This document shows positions 1 to 6,652 of a stretch of 8,672 bases of DNA, in pieces. The stretch spans positions 32,121-40,792 of the forward strand of contig JABUUJ010000018.1 in assembly GCA_021443235.1 (NCBI GenBank). Reading direction: 5' to 3'. The position numbers and the translations under genes are program-made. The notes under the pieces are model-generated. The model was not told the origin of the DNA. It worked only from the letters and a program-made list of their open reading frames with translations, and made no database searches. Source of the stretch: Muribaculaceae bacterium. GTDB taxonomy: Bacteria; Bacteroidota; Bacteroidia; Bacteroidales; Muribaculaceae. Every line of letters begins with the position of its first letter. Position 1 is the stretch's first letter.

Positions 1-12
1 CTATACCTGCAC

Positions 13-45
13 CAGCTGGTTGTCGCTTCGCTCCTTAACCAGCTG
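13..45. repeat. Hairpin-forming inverted repeat next to the 66-bp repeat
   Basis: CAGCTGGTT at 13-21 is the exact reverse complement of AACCAGCTG at 37-45, giving a 9-bp stem with a 15-nt loop. The left arm also lies in a 10-bp palindrome, ACCAGCTGGT (11-20). It ends one base before the 66-bp repeat begins, so it may belong to a longer repeat unit; the right-hand copy is cut off by the window end and cannot be compared. No T-run follows, so it is not a clear terminator. Confidence 0.6.
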
Positions 46-46
46 A

Positions 47-112
47 TACAGGCCTACTAGCATCTGCTGCCTCCGGCAGCCCTTTCTTAGGGTCAAATAG
101 TATATAGTTGCC
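47..112 (+). repeat. 66-bp dispersed repeat, left copy
   Basis: This stretch matches the reverse complement of 8607-8672 at 63 of 66 positions with no gaps. It contains a compact hairpin, GCTGCC (66-71), TCC loop, GGCAGC (75-80), followed by CCTTTCTT. Similarity to the other copy stops after GTTGCC at 112. On the minus strand it stays open with the peptide core ILFDPKKGLPEAAD, running to a stop at 35-37. It looks like a REP-like intergenic repeat family. No transposase is nearby, and the function is unknown. Confidence 0.85.
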
Positions 113-118
113 ATTTTT

Positions 119-148
119 TTTGACTTTGACCTTGACTTTGACTTTGAC
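119..148 (+). repeat. Hexanucleotide tandem array (TTTGAC)x5
   Basis: Five head-to-tail 6-bp units: TTTGAC at 119-124 and 125-130, CTTGAC at 131-136, TTTGAC at 137-142 and 143-148. A run of seven T's precedes it. Read on the minus strand it encodes alternating Lys-Val, which is probably a by-product of the repeat. Such arrays are prone to slippage and may differ in length between strains. Confidence 0.85.
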
Positions 149-160
149 TATTTTTGCCTC

Positions 161-200
161 AACAAAGTTGAACAAGGTTAAACCACATTGAGCCAAGTTG
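161..200 (+). repeat. Degenerate decamer tandem array (4 units)
   Basis: Four adjacent 10-bp units follow one another: AACAAAGTTG (161), AACAAGGTTA (171), AACCACATTG (181) and AGCCAAGTTG (191). The rough consensus is AACAAAGTTG. Just downstream GCGAGC occurs three times (204-209, 213-218, 224-229), before an AT-rich stretch that leads into the promoter. The decay between units suggests an old expansion. Confidence 0.6.
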
Positions 201-247
201 AACGCGAGCGCTGCGAGCAACCTGCGAGCATAAATATTATTAAATAT

Positions 248-278
248 TTTGTGGTGCGGGCGATGTGCAGTAACTTTG
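248..278 (+). promoter_or_regulatory. Bacteroidetes-type promoter for the ABC transporter operon
   Basis: TTTG at 248-251, a 19-bp spacer and TAACTTTG at 271-278 match the Bacteroidetes housekeeping promoter (-33 TTTG, -7 TAnnTTTG). Transcription would begin near 284-286, leaving a leader of about 30 nt before the ATG at 315. This position argues against the longer in-frame start, a TTG at 249 that lies inside the promoter itself. Confidence 0.75.
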
Positions 279-314
279 CAGAAAAATTATTGGAATTCAG
301 AAAGCATCGACTGG

Positions 315-959
315 ATGAAGAGAATTGAACTGAAAGGAATGCTGCCGAGCGTGTTTGCGGGACGCGGCGACACCGGCAGCCAGGTGTGGCTGCGTGATGT
401 GACGCTGGAGCGTGGCCGCAACTACTTGATCTCGGCCGAGAGCGGCACAGGCAAATCGTCGCTGTGCAGCTACATATATGGCTACCGCAACGACTTTGCG
501 GGAACGTTGCTGCTCGACGGCCGCGACGTCAACACACTCACCGTGAGCGAGTGGTGCGATGTGCGCCGTCGCCACATCGCCTATCTGCCACAGGACCTGC
601 GTCTGTTTCCCGAGCTCACCGTGATGGAGAACATCTTGCTTAAGAACCAGCTCACCCACTACAAGAGCGAGGCGCAAATCGTGCAGATGCTTGAGATGCT
701 GGGTGTAGCCGAGAAAGCCCAGAGCCTGGTGGCGCACCTGTCGATTGGGCAGCAGCAGCGCGTTGCCCTTGTGCGCACGCTGTGCCAGCCTGCCGATTTC
801 ATCGTGCTTGACGAGCCCGTGAGCCACCTCGACGAGAGCAACAACCGCATTGTGGCCCAACTGGTAAGCACCGAGGCATCGGTCCAGGGCGCCGGCATCA
901 TCGCCACCAGTGTGGGCAATCATGTTTTAATCACTGTAGATGAGGAGTTGAAGCTATGA
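315..959 (+). CDS. ABC transporter ATP-binding protein, MacB/LolD-like, divergent
   Basis: Cytoplasmic ATPase subunit of a two-gene ABC transporter, 214 aa from the ATG at 315. That start is preferred because an upstream in-frame TTG (249) falls inside the promoter. Motifs in order: Walker A AESGTGKSS (residues 41-49, Lys47), Q-loop YLPQD (Gln93), signature LSIGQ (142-146), Walker B FIVLDE (162-167) and D-loop HLDE. Deviations: the first Walker A Gly is Ala, LSGGQ reads LSIGQ, and the H-loop His expected after IIAT is Ser (about 199). The tail is short compared with usual members (about 220-240 aa). Its stop overlaps the permease start by ATGA, so the two are almost certainly translated together. 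No MacA-type adaptor gene lies nearby. Substrate unknown; membrane extraction or mechanotransmission is typical of the type VII fold. Assignment as an ABC ATPase is firm; the substrate class is inferred. Confidence 0.9.
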   Translation: MKRIELKGMLPSVFAGRGDTGSQVWLRDVTLERGRNYLISAESGTGKSSLCSYIYGYRNDFAGTLLLDGRDVNTLTVSEWCDVRRRHIAYLPQDLRLFPELTVMENILLKNQLTHYKSEAQIVQMLEMLGVAEKAQSLVAHLSIGQQQRVALVRTLCQPADFIVLDEPVSHLDESNNRIVAQLVSTEASVQGAGIIATSVGNHVLITVDEELKL

Positions 960-2143
960 GACTGATATGGAAATTGCTGCGCAAGCACATCAGCGCGTCA
1001 CAACTCACAGGCTTCTCGATAGCCAACCTTGTGGGCCTCACCATCGTGATACTGGGCGTGCAGTTCTACAGCGACGTGAGCCCGATATTTAACGACGAGG
1101 AAAGTTTCATCAGCAAGGACTACCTCGTGATTACCAAGAATGTGACCGGCGTGGGTGCCATGCTGGGCAACCAAGGGCAGTTCAGCGAGAGCGACATTGC
1201 CGACATCGAGTCGCAGCCGTGGTGTCGCAAGGTGGGGCGCTTTGCCACCAGCGAGTATTCCATCTCGGCCACCGTGGGACTGGGCGGCGACCGCGCCATG
1301 CGCACACAGTTTTTCTTTGAGTCGATTCCCACCCAATTTATCGACGTGGCCGACACGCAGTGGCAATTCTCGCCTGCACAGCCCGAAATTCCAGTGATAG
1401 TGTCGCATGACTACGTCTCGCTCTACAACTTCGGATTTGCAGCCTCACAGGGCCTGCCACAGATTAGCGAGAGCCAGATGAGCAAGATACCGCTGGCGTT
1501 CACCCTGAGCGGGAACGGACACAGCGACGTGCTGCCCGGCCGCATTGTGGGCTTCTCGTCGCGACTCAACACCGTGATAGTGCCCGAAGAGTTCATGCGG
1601 TGGGCCAACGAGCGCTATGGCAGCGGCACACGCCAGCAGCCTCAGCGCCTCATCCTGGAGGTGAGCAGTCCCGGCGATGTGAAAATCGAGGAATACATGG
1701 AGCGGCACCACCTCGACGTGGCAGGCGACAAGATGTCGTCGAGCAAGGCCAACTACTTCCTTACGCTCATCATAGGCATAGTGGTGGCTGTGGGCGTGAT
1801 TATCAGCGTATTGGCATTCTTTGTGCTGATGCTGAGCATCTACCTGCTGTTGCAGAAAAACACCCGCAAGTTGCAAGACCTGCTCATGCTGGGCTACTCT
1901 CCTGGCGAGGTGTCGCGTCCCTATGTGCTCATGGTGGTCGCCATCAACGCCAGCGTGCTCGTGGCGAGTTTTGCACTAATGCTTGCCGGGCGTTGCTACT
2001 ATCTTGACATGCTCAGAGTGTTTGGCACCGATGGTGCGAGCGTGGGCATGGCACTGGCGGTGGGCATGGCGATTATGGGATTGATTACCGCCGGCAATGT
2101 GATAGCCATCAGGCGAAAAATCTCGTCGTTGTGGCGCAACTAA
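956..2143 (+). CDS. FtsX/MacB-type ABC transporter permease
   Basis: Inner-membrane partner of the preceding ATPase, 395 aa. Topology is that of type VII ABC permeases: a cytoplasmic N-terminal amphipathic start, TM1 at about 17-38, a periplasmic domain of roughly 225 residues (40-265), then three helices at about 267-300, 322-345 and 361-385, ending in a positive tail (RRKISSLWRN). The segment between TM2 and TM3 (KNTRKLQDLLMLGYSPGEVSRPY) matches the FtsX-like coupling region, with the usual Leu-Gly-Tyr/Phe-Ser/Thr motif. The periplasmic domain is not recognisable at the level of substrate. It lacks an N-terminal fused ATPase, unlike true MacB. The ATG overlaps the ATPase stop codon. Family call is good; the cargo (lipoprotein, lipid, peptide or none) cannot be told. 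Confidence 0.85.
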   Translation: MRLIWKLLRKHISASQLTGFSIANLVGLTIVILGVQFYSDVSPIFNDEESFISKDYLVITKNVTGVGAMLGNQGQFSESDIADIESQPWCRKVGRFATSEYSISATVGLGGDRAMRTQFFFESIPTQFIDVADTQWQFSPAQPEIPVIVSHDYVSLYNFGFAASQGLPQISESQMSKIPLAFTLSGNGHSDVLPGRIVGFSSRLNTVIVPEEFMRWANERYGSGTRQQPQRLILEVSSPGDVKIEEYMERHHLDVAGDKMSSSKANYFLTLIIGIVVAVGVIISVLAFFVLMLSIYLLLQKNTRKLQDLLMLGYSPGEVSRPYVLMVVAINASVLVASFALMLAGRCYYLDMLRVFGTDGASVGMALAVGMAIMGLITAGNVIAIRRKISSLWRN

Positions 2144-2165
2144 CAATGTAACAAACAAATAGACT

Positions 2166-4406
2166 ATGAGTGAACTTGAGATACACAAACTGATTAGCGA
2201 CCTTGCCCTGATTCTTGGTTTAGGCGCAGTGGCAACCATCGTTTTCAAGAAACTGAAGCAGCCTGTGGTGCTGGGTTATATAGTAGCGGGGTTCATTGCA
2301 AGTCCACACTTTGCATTCTTTAGCAGTGTGGCCAACGAGAGCAATATCGAGTTCTGGGCGCAGATAGGTATCATCGTGCTACTGTTCTCACTGGGACTGG
2401 AGTTCAGCTTCAAGAAACTGGTCAACGTGGGAGGCTCGGCAATTGTCACGGCAGGCATCATTGTGCTGGGCATGATAGGGTTGGGCTTCATGGTGGGCAA
2501 GCTCATGGGCTATGACCTTGTCAACTCGATATTCCTGGGTGGCATGATGTCAATGTCGTCAACAACCATCATTATCAAGGCATTGACCGACCTCAACATG
2601 CGTCAGCGTCGTTTTGTGCCCATGATATTTGCCGTGCTGGTGGTCGAGGACCTCATCGCGGTAGTGCTCATGGTGGTGCTGTCGGGAGTAGCAGTCGACA
2701 AGAGCGTTGAGGGCGGCAAGATGATTGGCAGCATCATCAGCCTGAGCTTCTTCCTGGTGATGTGGTTCACCGTGGGTATTTTCCTCATTCCGGCAATTTT
2801 CAAGCACTACAAGCGCCTAATCAGCGATGAGATGATGCTCATCATCAGCATGGGGCTGTGCTTCCTGATGGCGATTCTCTCGGTCGAGGCGGGTTTCTCG
2901 CTGGCATTGGGCGCCTTTGTGATGGGGTCAATTCTTGCCGGCACCGTCGAGGCCAAGCGCATTGAGCACCTTGTGTCGCCCATCAAGGACCTCTTTGGCG
3001 CAGTGTTTTTCATCTCGGTGGGAATGATGGTCGACCCCAACATTCTCGTAGAGCATGCCGGCACGATCGCGTTGCTCTCGGTAGTTGTGATAGTGGGCAT
3101 GATAACTTTTGGCACCTTTGGCATGCTTGCCACAGGACAGCCGCTGAAGAACGCTATTGAGAGCGGCTTCACGCTCACGCAGATAGGCGAGTTCTCGTTT
3201 ATCATCGCCTCGCTGGGCACCGGGCTGGGAGTGCTCAAGCCCACCACCTACCCCATCATCGTGGCAGTGAGTGTGATCACCACGTTCACCACCCCGTTCT
3301 TTATCAAGCAGGCCGAGCCATGCTACAGCGGTCTGCTCAAGGTGCTGCCCGCGCGCTGGATTGTGGCCCTGAGCGGATATAGCGACACCGCACAAAAGGC
3401 CGAGGTGCCCGAGTCGCGCGAGCTGTGGAAGAAAATCATCGCTCGCTATCTGCTGCGCCTCACTCTCTACTTTGCAATTATGGTTACCGTGGCGATTGTC
3501 ATCGACGAGGTTATGGAATGGGGCTCGGTGCAGAGTTACCTCGGCGAGGAAAATAGCGAGAAAATTTGGACCGTGCTGACCATATTGTGCATCATTCCCT
3601 TCCTGTGGAGCATAATGCGCTTCCCCATAGGCGAGAACGAGCGCAGGCGACTTGTGGAGCTGACCGGCAAGGTGTCGTATGTTCCCATCGTGCTGATGGA
3701 GACCTTCAGCTTCATTCTGTGCACAGGATTCATGGCGCTGATGCTGAGCGACTACTACAACAGCCACACGTCGCTGTTTATGGGCATTGTTATCAACCTT
3801 ATAATCGTGTTTGCGCTCACACCGATGCTTAAAAAACGCATGACGCGGCTTGAGCACTTCTTCATTGACAACGCCAACCAGCGCGAGAACCATCGCACCG
3901 GGAAAAACAACACGCTGGTGAGCGACATGCACCTGGCCTATATTACCGTAGAGCCGGGATGCCCGTTTGCCGGCGAGCAGCTGCGCGACGCCGACCTCAG
4001 GCGCAAGTATGGCGTGAATGTTGTCAACATTGAGCGTCGAGGCACGATTTACCCGGTGCCCAAGAGCGATATGCGCGTATTCCCGGGCGACGTGCTGGGT
4101 GTGATAGGCACCGAGAAAGCCATTGAGCGCCTGCTACCCATCGCCGAGAAAGAGGAGAAGCACGACGTACATAGCGCTGGCGAGGCCAAGTTGCTGCACA
4201 TCGCCATTAAGGACAGTTCGCCCATAGTGGGCATGAACTTGAAGCGGGCAAGGTTGCGCGAAGATTATAGCGCCCTGCTGGTGGCTGTGCAACGCGACGG
4301 CGAGGATGGCGAGCCCACCTATCTCTCGCCCACCCCCGACATCACCTTTATCGCCGGTGATGTCCTGTGGCTCGTTGCCGATCCCGCCACAGTGAAGAAA
4401 CTTTAA
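2166..4406 (+). CDS. CPA2-family cation:proton antiporter with two TrkA_C domains
   Basis: Inner-membrane monovalent cation (K+ or Na+)/H+ exchanger, 746 aa. Residues about 10-380 form the Na_H_Exchanger domain: QPVVLGYIVAGF (32-43), LLFSLGLEFS (72-81), VVEDLIAVVLM (159-169, with the acidic pair expected in the ion-binding helix), FSLALGAFVMG (244-254) and TQIGEFSFI (338-346). A linker leads to four further hydrophobic segments (about 427-447, 465-485, 505-527, 535-555), which the plain family lacks. Two cytoplasmic TrkA_C/RCK_C-like units follow (about 587-657 and 675-746), each ending in a GDVL motif (641-644, 731-734). No Rossmann NAD-binding (TrkA_N) domain is present, unlike KefB/KefC, so nucleotide or glutathione gating of the Kef kind is not expected; TrkA_C units often bind small regulatory ligands. 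It starts 22 bp after the permease and may be cotranscribed. Ion specificity is not evident. Confidence 0.9.
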   Translation: MSELEIHKLISDLALILGLGAVATIVFKKLKQPVVLGYIVAGFIASPHFAFFSSVANESNIEFWAQIGIIVLLFSLGLEFSFKKLVNVGGSAIVTAGIIVLGMIGLGFMVGKLMGYDLVNSIFLGGMMSMSSTTIIIKALTDLNMRQRRFVPMIFAVLVVEDLIAVVLMVVLSGVAVDKSVEGGKMIGSIISLSFFLVMWFTVGIFLIPAIFKHYKRLISDEMMLIISMGLCFLMAILSVEAGFSLALGAFVMGSILAGTVEAKRIEHLVSPIKDLFGAVFFISVGMMVDPNILVEHAGTIALLSVVVIVGMITFGTFGMLATGQPLKNAIESGFTLTQIGEFSFIIASLGTGLGVLKPTTYPIIVAVSVITTFTTPFFIKQAEPCYSGLLKVLPARWIVALSGYSDTAQKAEVPESRELWKKIIARYLLRLTLYFAIMVTVAIVIDEVMEWGSVQSYLGEENSEKIWTVLTILCIIPFLWSIMRFPIGENERRRLVELTGKVSYVPIVLMETFSFILCTGFMALMLSDYYNSHTSLFMGIVINLIIVFALTPMLKKRMTRLEHFFIDNANQRENHRTGKNNTLVSDMHLAYITVEPGCPFAGEQLRDADLRRKYGVNVVNIERRGTIYPVPKSDMRVFPGDVLGVIGTEKAIERLLPIAEKEEKHDVHSAGEAKLLHIAIKDSSPIVGMNLKRARLREDYSALLVAVQRDGEDGEPTYLSPTPDITFIAGDVLWLVADPATVKKL

Positions 4407-4423
4407 TTCTTAATTCATAATTG
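4403..4423 (+). repeat. Heptamer array, 3 units, over the antiporter stop codon
   Basis: TTAATTC at 4403-4409 and 4410-4416, then ATAATTG at 4417-4423. The first unit includes the antiporter stop codon (TAA, 4404-4406). It is a short AT-rich repeat with no evident hairpin, so it is not a terminator. Confidence 0.5.
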
Positions 4424-4437
4424 GCTGCGCCGAGCTA

Positions 4438-4469
4438 CGTCTACGCGACTATGCGTCTAAGCGCCTAAG
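4438..4469 (+). repeat. Octamer array CGNCTANG, 4 units
   Basis: Four contiguous 8-bp units: CGTCTACG (4438), CGACTATG (4446), CGTCTAAG (4454), CGCCTAAG (4462). Six positions are fixed and two vary. It sits between two AT-rich heptamer arrays in the spacer before the carbonic anhydrase gene. No protein-binding site or promoter was recognised in it. Confidence 0.7.
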
Positions 4470-4482
4470 CGAAAAAACTCAA

Positions 4483-4531
4483 TAAACACTAAACTATAAA
4501 CTTTAAACTATAAACATTAAACATTAAACTA
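4483..4531 (+). repeat. Heptamer array TAAACNN, 7 units
   Basis: Seven uninterrupted 7-bp units all begin with TAAAC and differ only in the last two bases (AC, TA, TT, TA, AT, AT, TA). The array ends 10 bp before the ATG of the carbonic anhydrase gene, so it forms the leader or promoter zone of that gene. No TAnnTTTG box is present in the spacer. The AT-rich, unstructured sequence might help initiation in a genome without Shine-Dalgarno sites. Confidence 0.85.
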
Positions 4532-4541
4532 TACAACTGCT

Positions 4542-5081
4542 ATGATTGAGGAGATGCTTGAATTTAACAGGCAATTTGTTGCGGCAAAGGCCTACGAACA
4601 GTATAAAACCAGCAAATACCCCGACAAGAAGGTGGCAATAGTGACCTGCATGGACACGAGGCTGGTGCAACTGCTGCCCGCAGCACTGGGACTGAAAAAC
4701 GGTGATGTGAAAATCATCAAGAACGCTGGCGGCACAATCACTAACCCGTTTGACTCGACCATGCGGTCGATACTGGTGGCGGTGTATGAGCTTGGAGTTA
4801 ATGAGGTTATGATTATAGGGCACACTGGCTGTGGCGTGCAGGGCATGGACGCCAAGGAGATGCTCCACCTGATGAAGGAGCGCGGCGTTGACGACGAGCA
4901 CATCCAGCTGATGCGCCACTGCGGCATTGACCTTGACTCGTGGCTACACGGCTTTGACGACACCAATGCCGCTGTGCACGAGACGGTCGATCTTGTGCGC
5001 AATCACCCGCTCATGCCCAAGGATGTGGTGGTGAAAGGCTATATCATGGATAGCGTGACGGGCGAGCTAAGCCACGCCTGA
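4542..5081 (+). CDS. Beta-class carbonic anhydrase
   Basis: Cytoplasmic zinc enzyme interconverting CO2 and bicarbonate, 179 aa, within the usual length of small beta-class enzymes. The Cys-x-Asp-x-Arg motif is CMDTR (Cys36, Asp38, Arg40) and the His-x-x-Cys motif is HTGC (His94, Cys97). Cys36, His94 and Cys97 are the zinc ligands, and Asp38-Arg40 form the usual dyad. KNAGG (60-64) is the conserved strand next to the active site. The compact form, with a helical insert after HTGC (about 100-140), resembles the Rv1284/YtiB-like group. It has no signal peptide. It lies 135 bp after the antiporter, behind a repeat-filled spacer, and ends just before a strong terminator. Carbonic anhydrase supplies bicarbonate and buffers pH, so the neighbouring proton antiporter is a plausible functional companion, but only by position. 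Confidence 0.95.
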   Translation: MIEEMLEFNRQFVAAKAYEQYKTSKYPDKKVAIVTCMDTRLVQLLPAALGLKNGDVKIIKNAGGTITNPFDSTMRSILVAVYELGVNEVMIIGHTGCGVQGMDAKEMLHLMKERGVDDEHIQLMRHCGIDLDSWLHGFDDTNAAVHETVDLVRNHPLMPKDVVVKGYIMDSVTGELSHA

Positions 5082-5091
5082 ACGCTTGAGA

Positions 5092-5132
5092 AAAAACGCG
5101 CCCCCAGTTTCGTTGAGCTGGGGGCGCGTTTT
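5092..5132. terminator. Bidirectional intrinsic terminator between convergent blocks
   Basis: ACGCGCCCCCAG (5096-5107) pairs perfectly with CTGGGGGCGCGT (5118-5129) around a 10-nt loop. A-run 5091-5096 on the left and TTTT (5129-5132) on the right give each strand a U-tract after the 12-bp GC-rich stem. It lies 10 bp after the carbonic anhydrase stop and 9 bp beyond the stop of the minus-strand dipeptidase, so it can end both transcripts. Confidence 0.93.
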
Positions 5133-5141
5133 ATGTTGTGC

Positions 5142-6608
5142 CTATGCTTGTGCGAGGCGGGTGATGAGTTCCTTGGTTACCGCCCAGATGTTGTCGGCTG
5201 TGTCGAGGTTTATGCGCTCGCAGGTAGAGTGTGGCTCGATGATGAGCGGTCCCATCGAAACGATTTCGCAGCCCGGGTATTTCTCAACATAGTAGGCACT
5301 CTCGAGCACAAAGTGCATCGCCATCTTGCGAGGCTCAAAGCCAAGCACGTCCTTGAAGCACTGACATGTGAGCTCGATGAGTTGCGAGTTGGGGTCTTCC
5401 ATCCACGAGCCAGTGTCCATGAGCGTATCAACGCGAGCAGCGCCATGTGCGGTGCAGGCGTCGGCGATGTTACGTGCCAGGCGACGCATCTCTTCGTTGC
5501 TGAAGCTGCGTGTGTGACACGAGGCAGAGATATCGGTGGGTTGTGTGCTTATCACACCCATGTTGTTGCTCGTCATCACAGTGCCGGGCATGTCGTCGCG
5601 CATCGCAAGCATGTTGCATGGCAGCGACGCGAGGCAGCTAAGCAACTGGGCGGCATTGCCTATATAGTTCTCGCAAGGCTCGGCATCCTCGATGCGCATG
5701 CTCACCTTCGGGTCGTTGACGCCATACTTTGCCTTTATCACGGCATCCCACTTCTCAACGGCTTGTGCAAGTGCATCGAGGTTGTTCACAGCCACAATGG
5801 CATGGCAATGCGACGGAATCGCGGCGTTGGCGGTGCCGCCGTTGATAGCGCACAGCACGATGTTCTCATTCTCGCAGGGCCAATTCTTAGTGGCGAAGAA
5901 TTGTGCCATGAGCTGGTTGCAGTTGCAGCGTCCTTTGTTAATCTCCACGCCCGAGTGTCCGCCCAGGCCGCCATCGATAACGAGTCGGCGCATCTGCCAG
6001 CCGGCGGGCACCGGCTTCCATTCGGGAGTCCAGTGAGCCACTTGGAGGTAAGCCCCTGCGGCTCCCACGGTGATTTCGTCATAGGCCTCGCTATCGAGGT
6101 TAACGATTTTGCGACCTTTGATAAAGTCGAGGCTAAGGCCCTCGGCTCCACTCATGCCGTCCTCCTCGTTGGTGGTAGTAAGCACCTCAAGGGCGGGGTG
6201 CTTGATGTCGTCGTCGGCCAGAATTGCCAGCGCCATCGCCAGCCCAACTCCATTGTCGGCTCCCAGCGAGGTGCCCTCGGCCTTCATCCAGCGCACACCG
6301 TTCTCGTCGGTCTCGATATAGGGGCGAATCTCATCGTTGAGCGGGTCAAAGGGGCGACCGTCGCGCAGGTATCCGTCCTGTGCCACGCACACCATGTCCA
6401 TGTGGTTGAGAATCACCACAGGAGCGGCATTCTCGCAGCCTGGCGAGGCAGGTTTCTCAATCACGACGCAGTTGTGGTTGTCGCGGCGATAGTTCAGGCC
6501 CAACTTCTGTGCAAACTGGCACAGGAAGTCGGCGGCGCGACCTTCGTGGTGCGAGGGGCGCGGAATGCGATTCAGCTCGCTGAAAATCTCATAAAAACTC
6601 TGTTTCAT
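5142..6608 (-). CDS. pepD: PepD-like aminoacyl-histidine dipeptidase (peptidase M20C)
   Basis: Cytoplasmic dinuclear-zinc dipeptidase of the PepD type, which cleaves Xaa-His and other unblocked dipeptides; 488 aa, the normal length. Expected metal and catalytic residues are in place: His69 and Asp71 in NHMDMV, Asp118 in GADNG, Glu148-Glu149 in TNEEDG, Asp172 in LDSE and His460 in EPHS. GGHSG (216-220) marks the lid/dimerisation domain (about 185-395). The segment before the last ligand reads HFVLESAYY (432-440), where enterobacterial PepD has a Leu-Glu-Cys-Gly stretch; this may be a Bacteroidales subfamily trait. It is the last gene of the minus-strand operon, 44 bp after the exporter gene, in an AT-rich spacer with no promoter box seen. 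A longer open frame on the opposite strand (5133-6656) is a codon-bias shadow. Substrate range is inferred from the family. Confidence 0.93.
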   Translation of the reverse strand: MKQSFYEIFSELNRIPRPSHHEGRAADFLCQFAQKLGLNYRRDNHNCVVIEKPASPGCENAAPVVILNHMDMVCVAQDGYLRDGRPFDPLNDEIRPYIETDENGVRWMKAEGTSLGADNGVGLAMALAILADDDIKHPALEVLTTTNEEDGMSGAEGLSLDFIKGRKIVNLDSEAYDEITVGAAGAYLQVAHWTPEWKPVPAGWQMRRLVIDGGLGGHSGVEINKGRCNCNQLMAQFFATKNWPCENENIVLCAINGGTANAAIPSHCHAIVAVNNLDALAQAVEKWDAVIKAKYGVNDPKVSMRIEDAEPCENYIGNAAQLLSCLASLPCNMLAMRDDMPGTVMTSNNMGVISTQPTDISASCHTRSFSNEEMRRLARNIADACTAHGAARVDTLMDTGSWMEDPNSQLIELTCQCFKDVLGFEPRKMAMHFVLESAYYVEKYPGCEIVSMGPLIIEPHSTCERINLDTADNIWAVTKELITRLAQA

Positions 6609-6652
6609 ATTACTTTGTATTTAGTTAATGATTTTTGTTTTGGTGGGTGGGG

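Noticed and set aside
35..220. A 61-aa open frame on the minus strand with a Lys-Val run, as a possible gene
   Set aside because: It is made of the decamer array, the hexamer array and the 66-bp repeat, has no promoter seen and no recognised family. The repeats explain it better; the shared open frame is kept only as a finding.
249..314. Longer N-terminus for the ABC ATPase, and likewise for the YjbR-like protein (8519-8551)
   Set aside because: Both extensions start at TTG within or upstream of Bacteroidetes promoter boxes, and the added residues do not resemble the families; the ATGs at 315 and 8518 fit the usual N-termini.
2928..3932. A 334-aa open frame on the minus strand inside the antiporter gene
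   Set aside because: Its His/Gln/Ala-rich composition without motifs is typical of an antisense shadow; the plus-strand frame carries a well-recognised antiporter.
4483..4531. CRISPR-like array in the TAAACNN repeats
   Set aside because: Units are only 7 bp with 2-bp variable parts and no spacers; this is a tandem microsatellite-like array.
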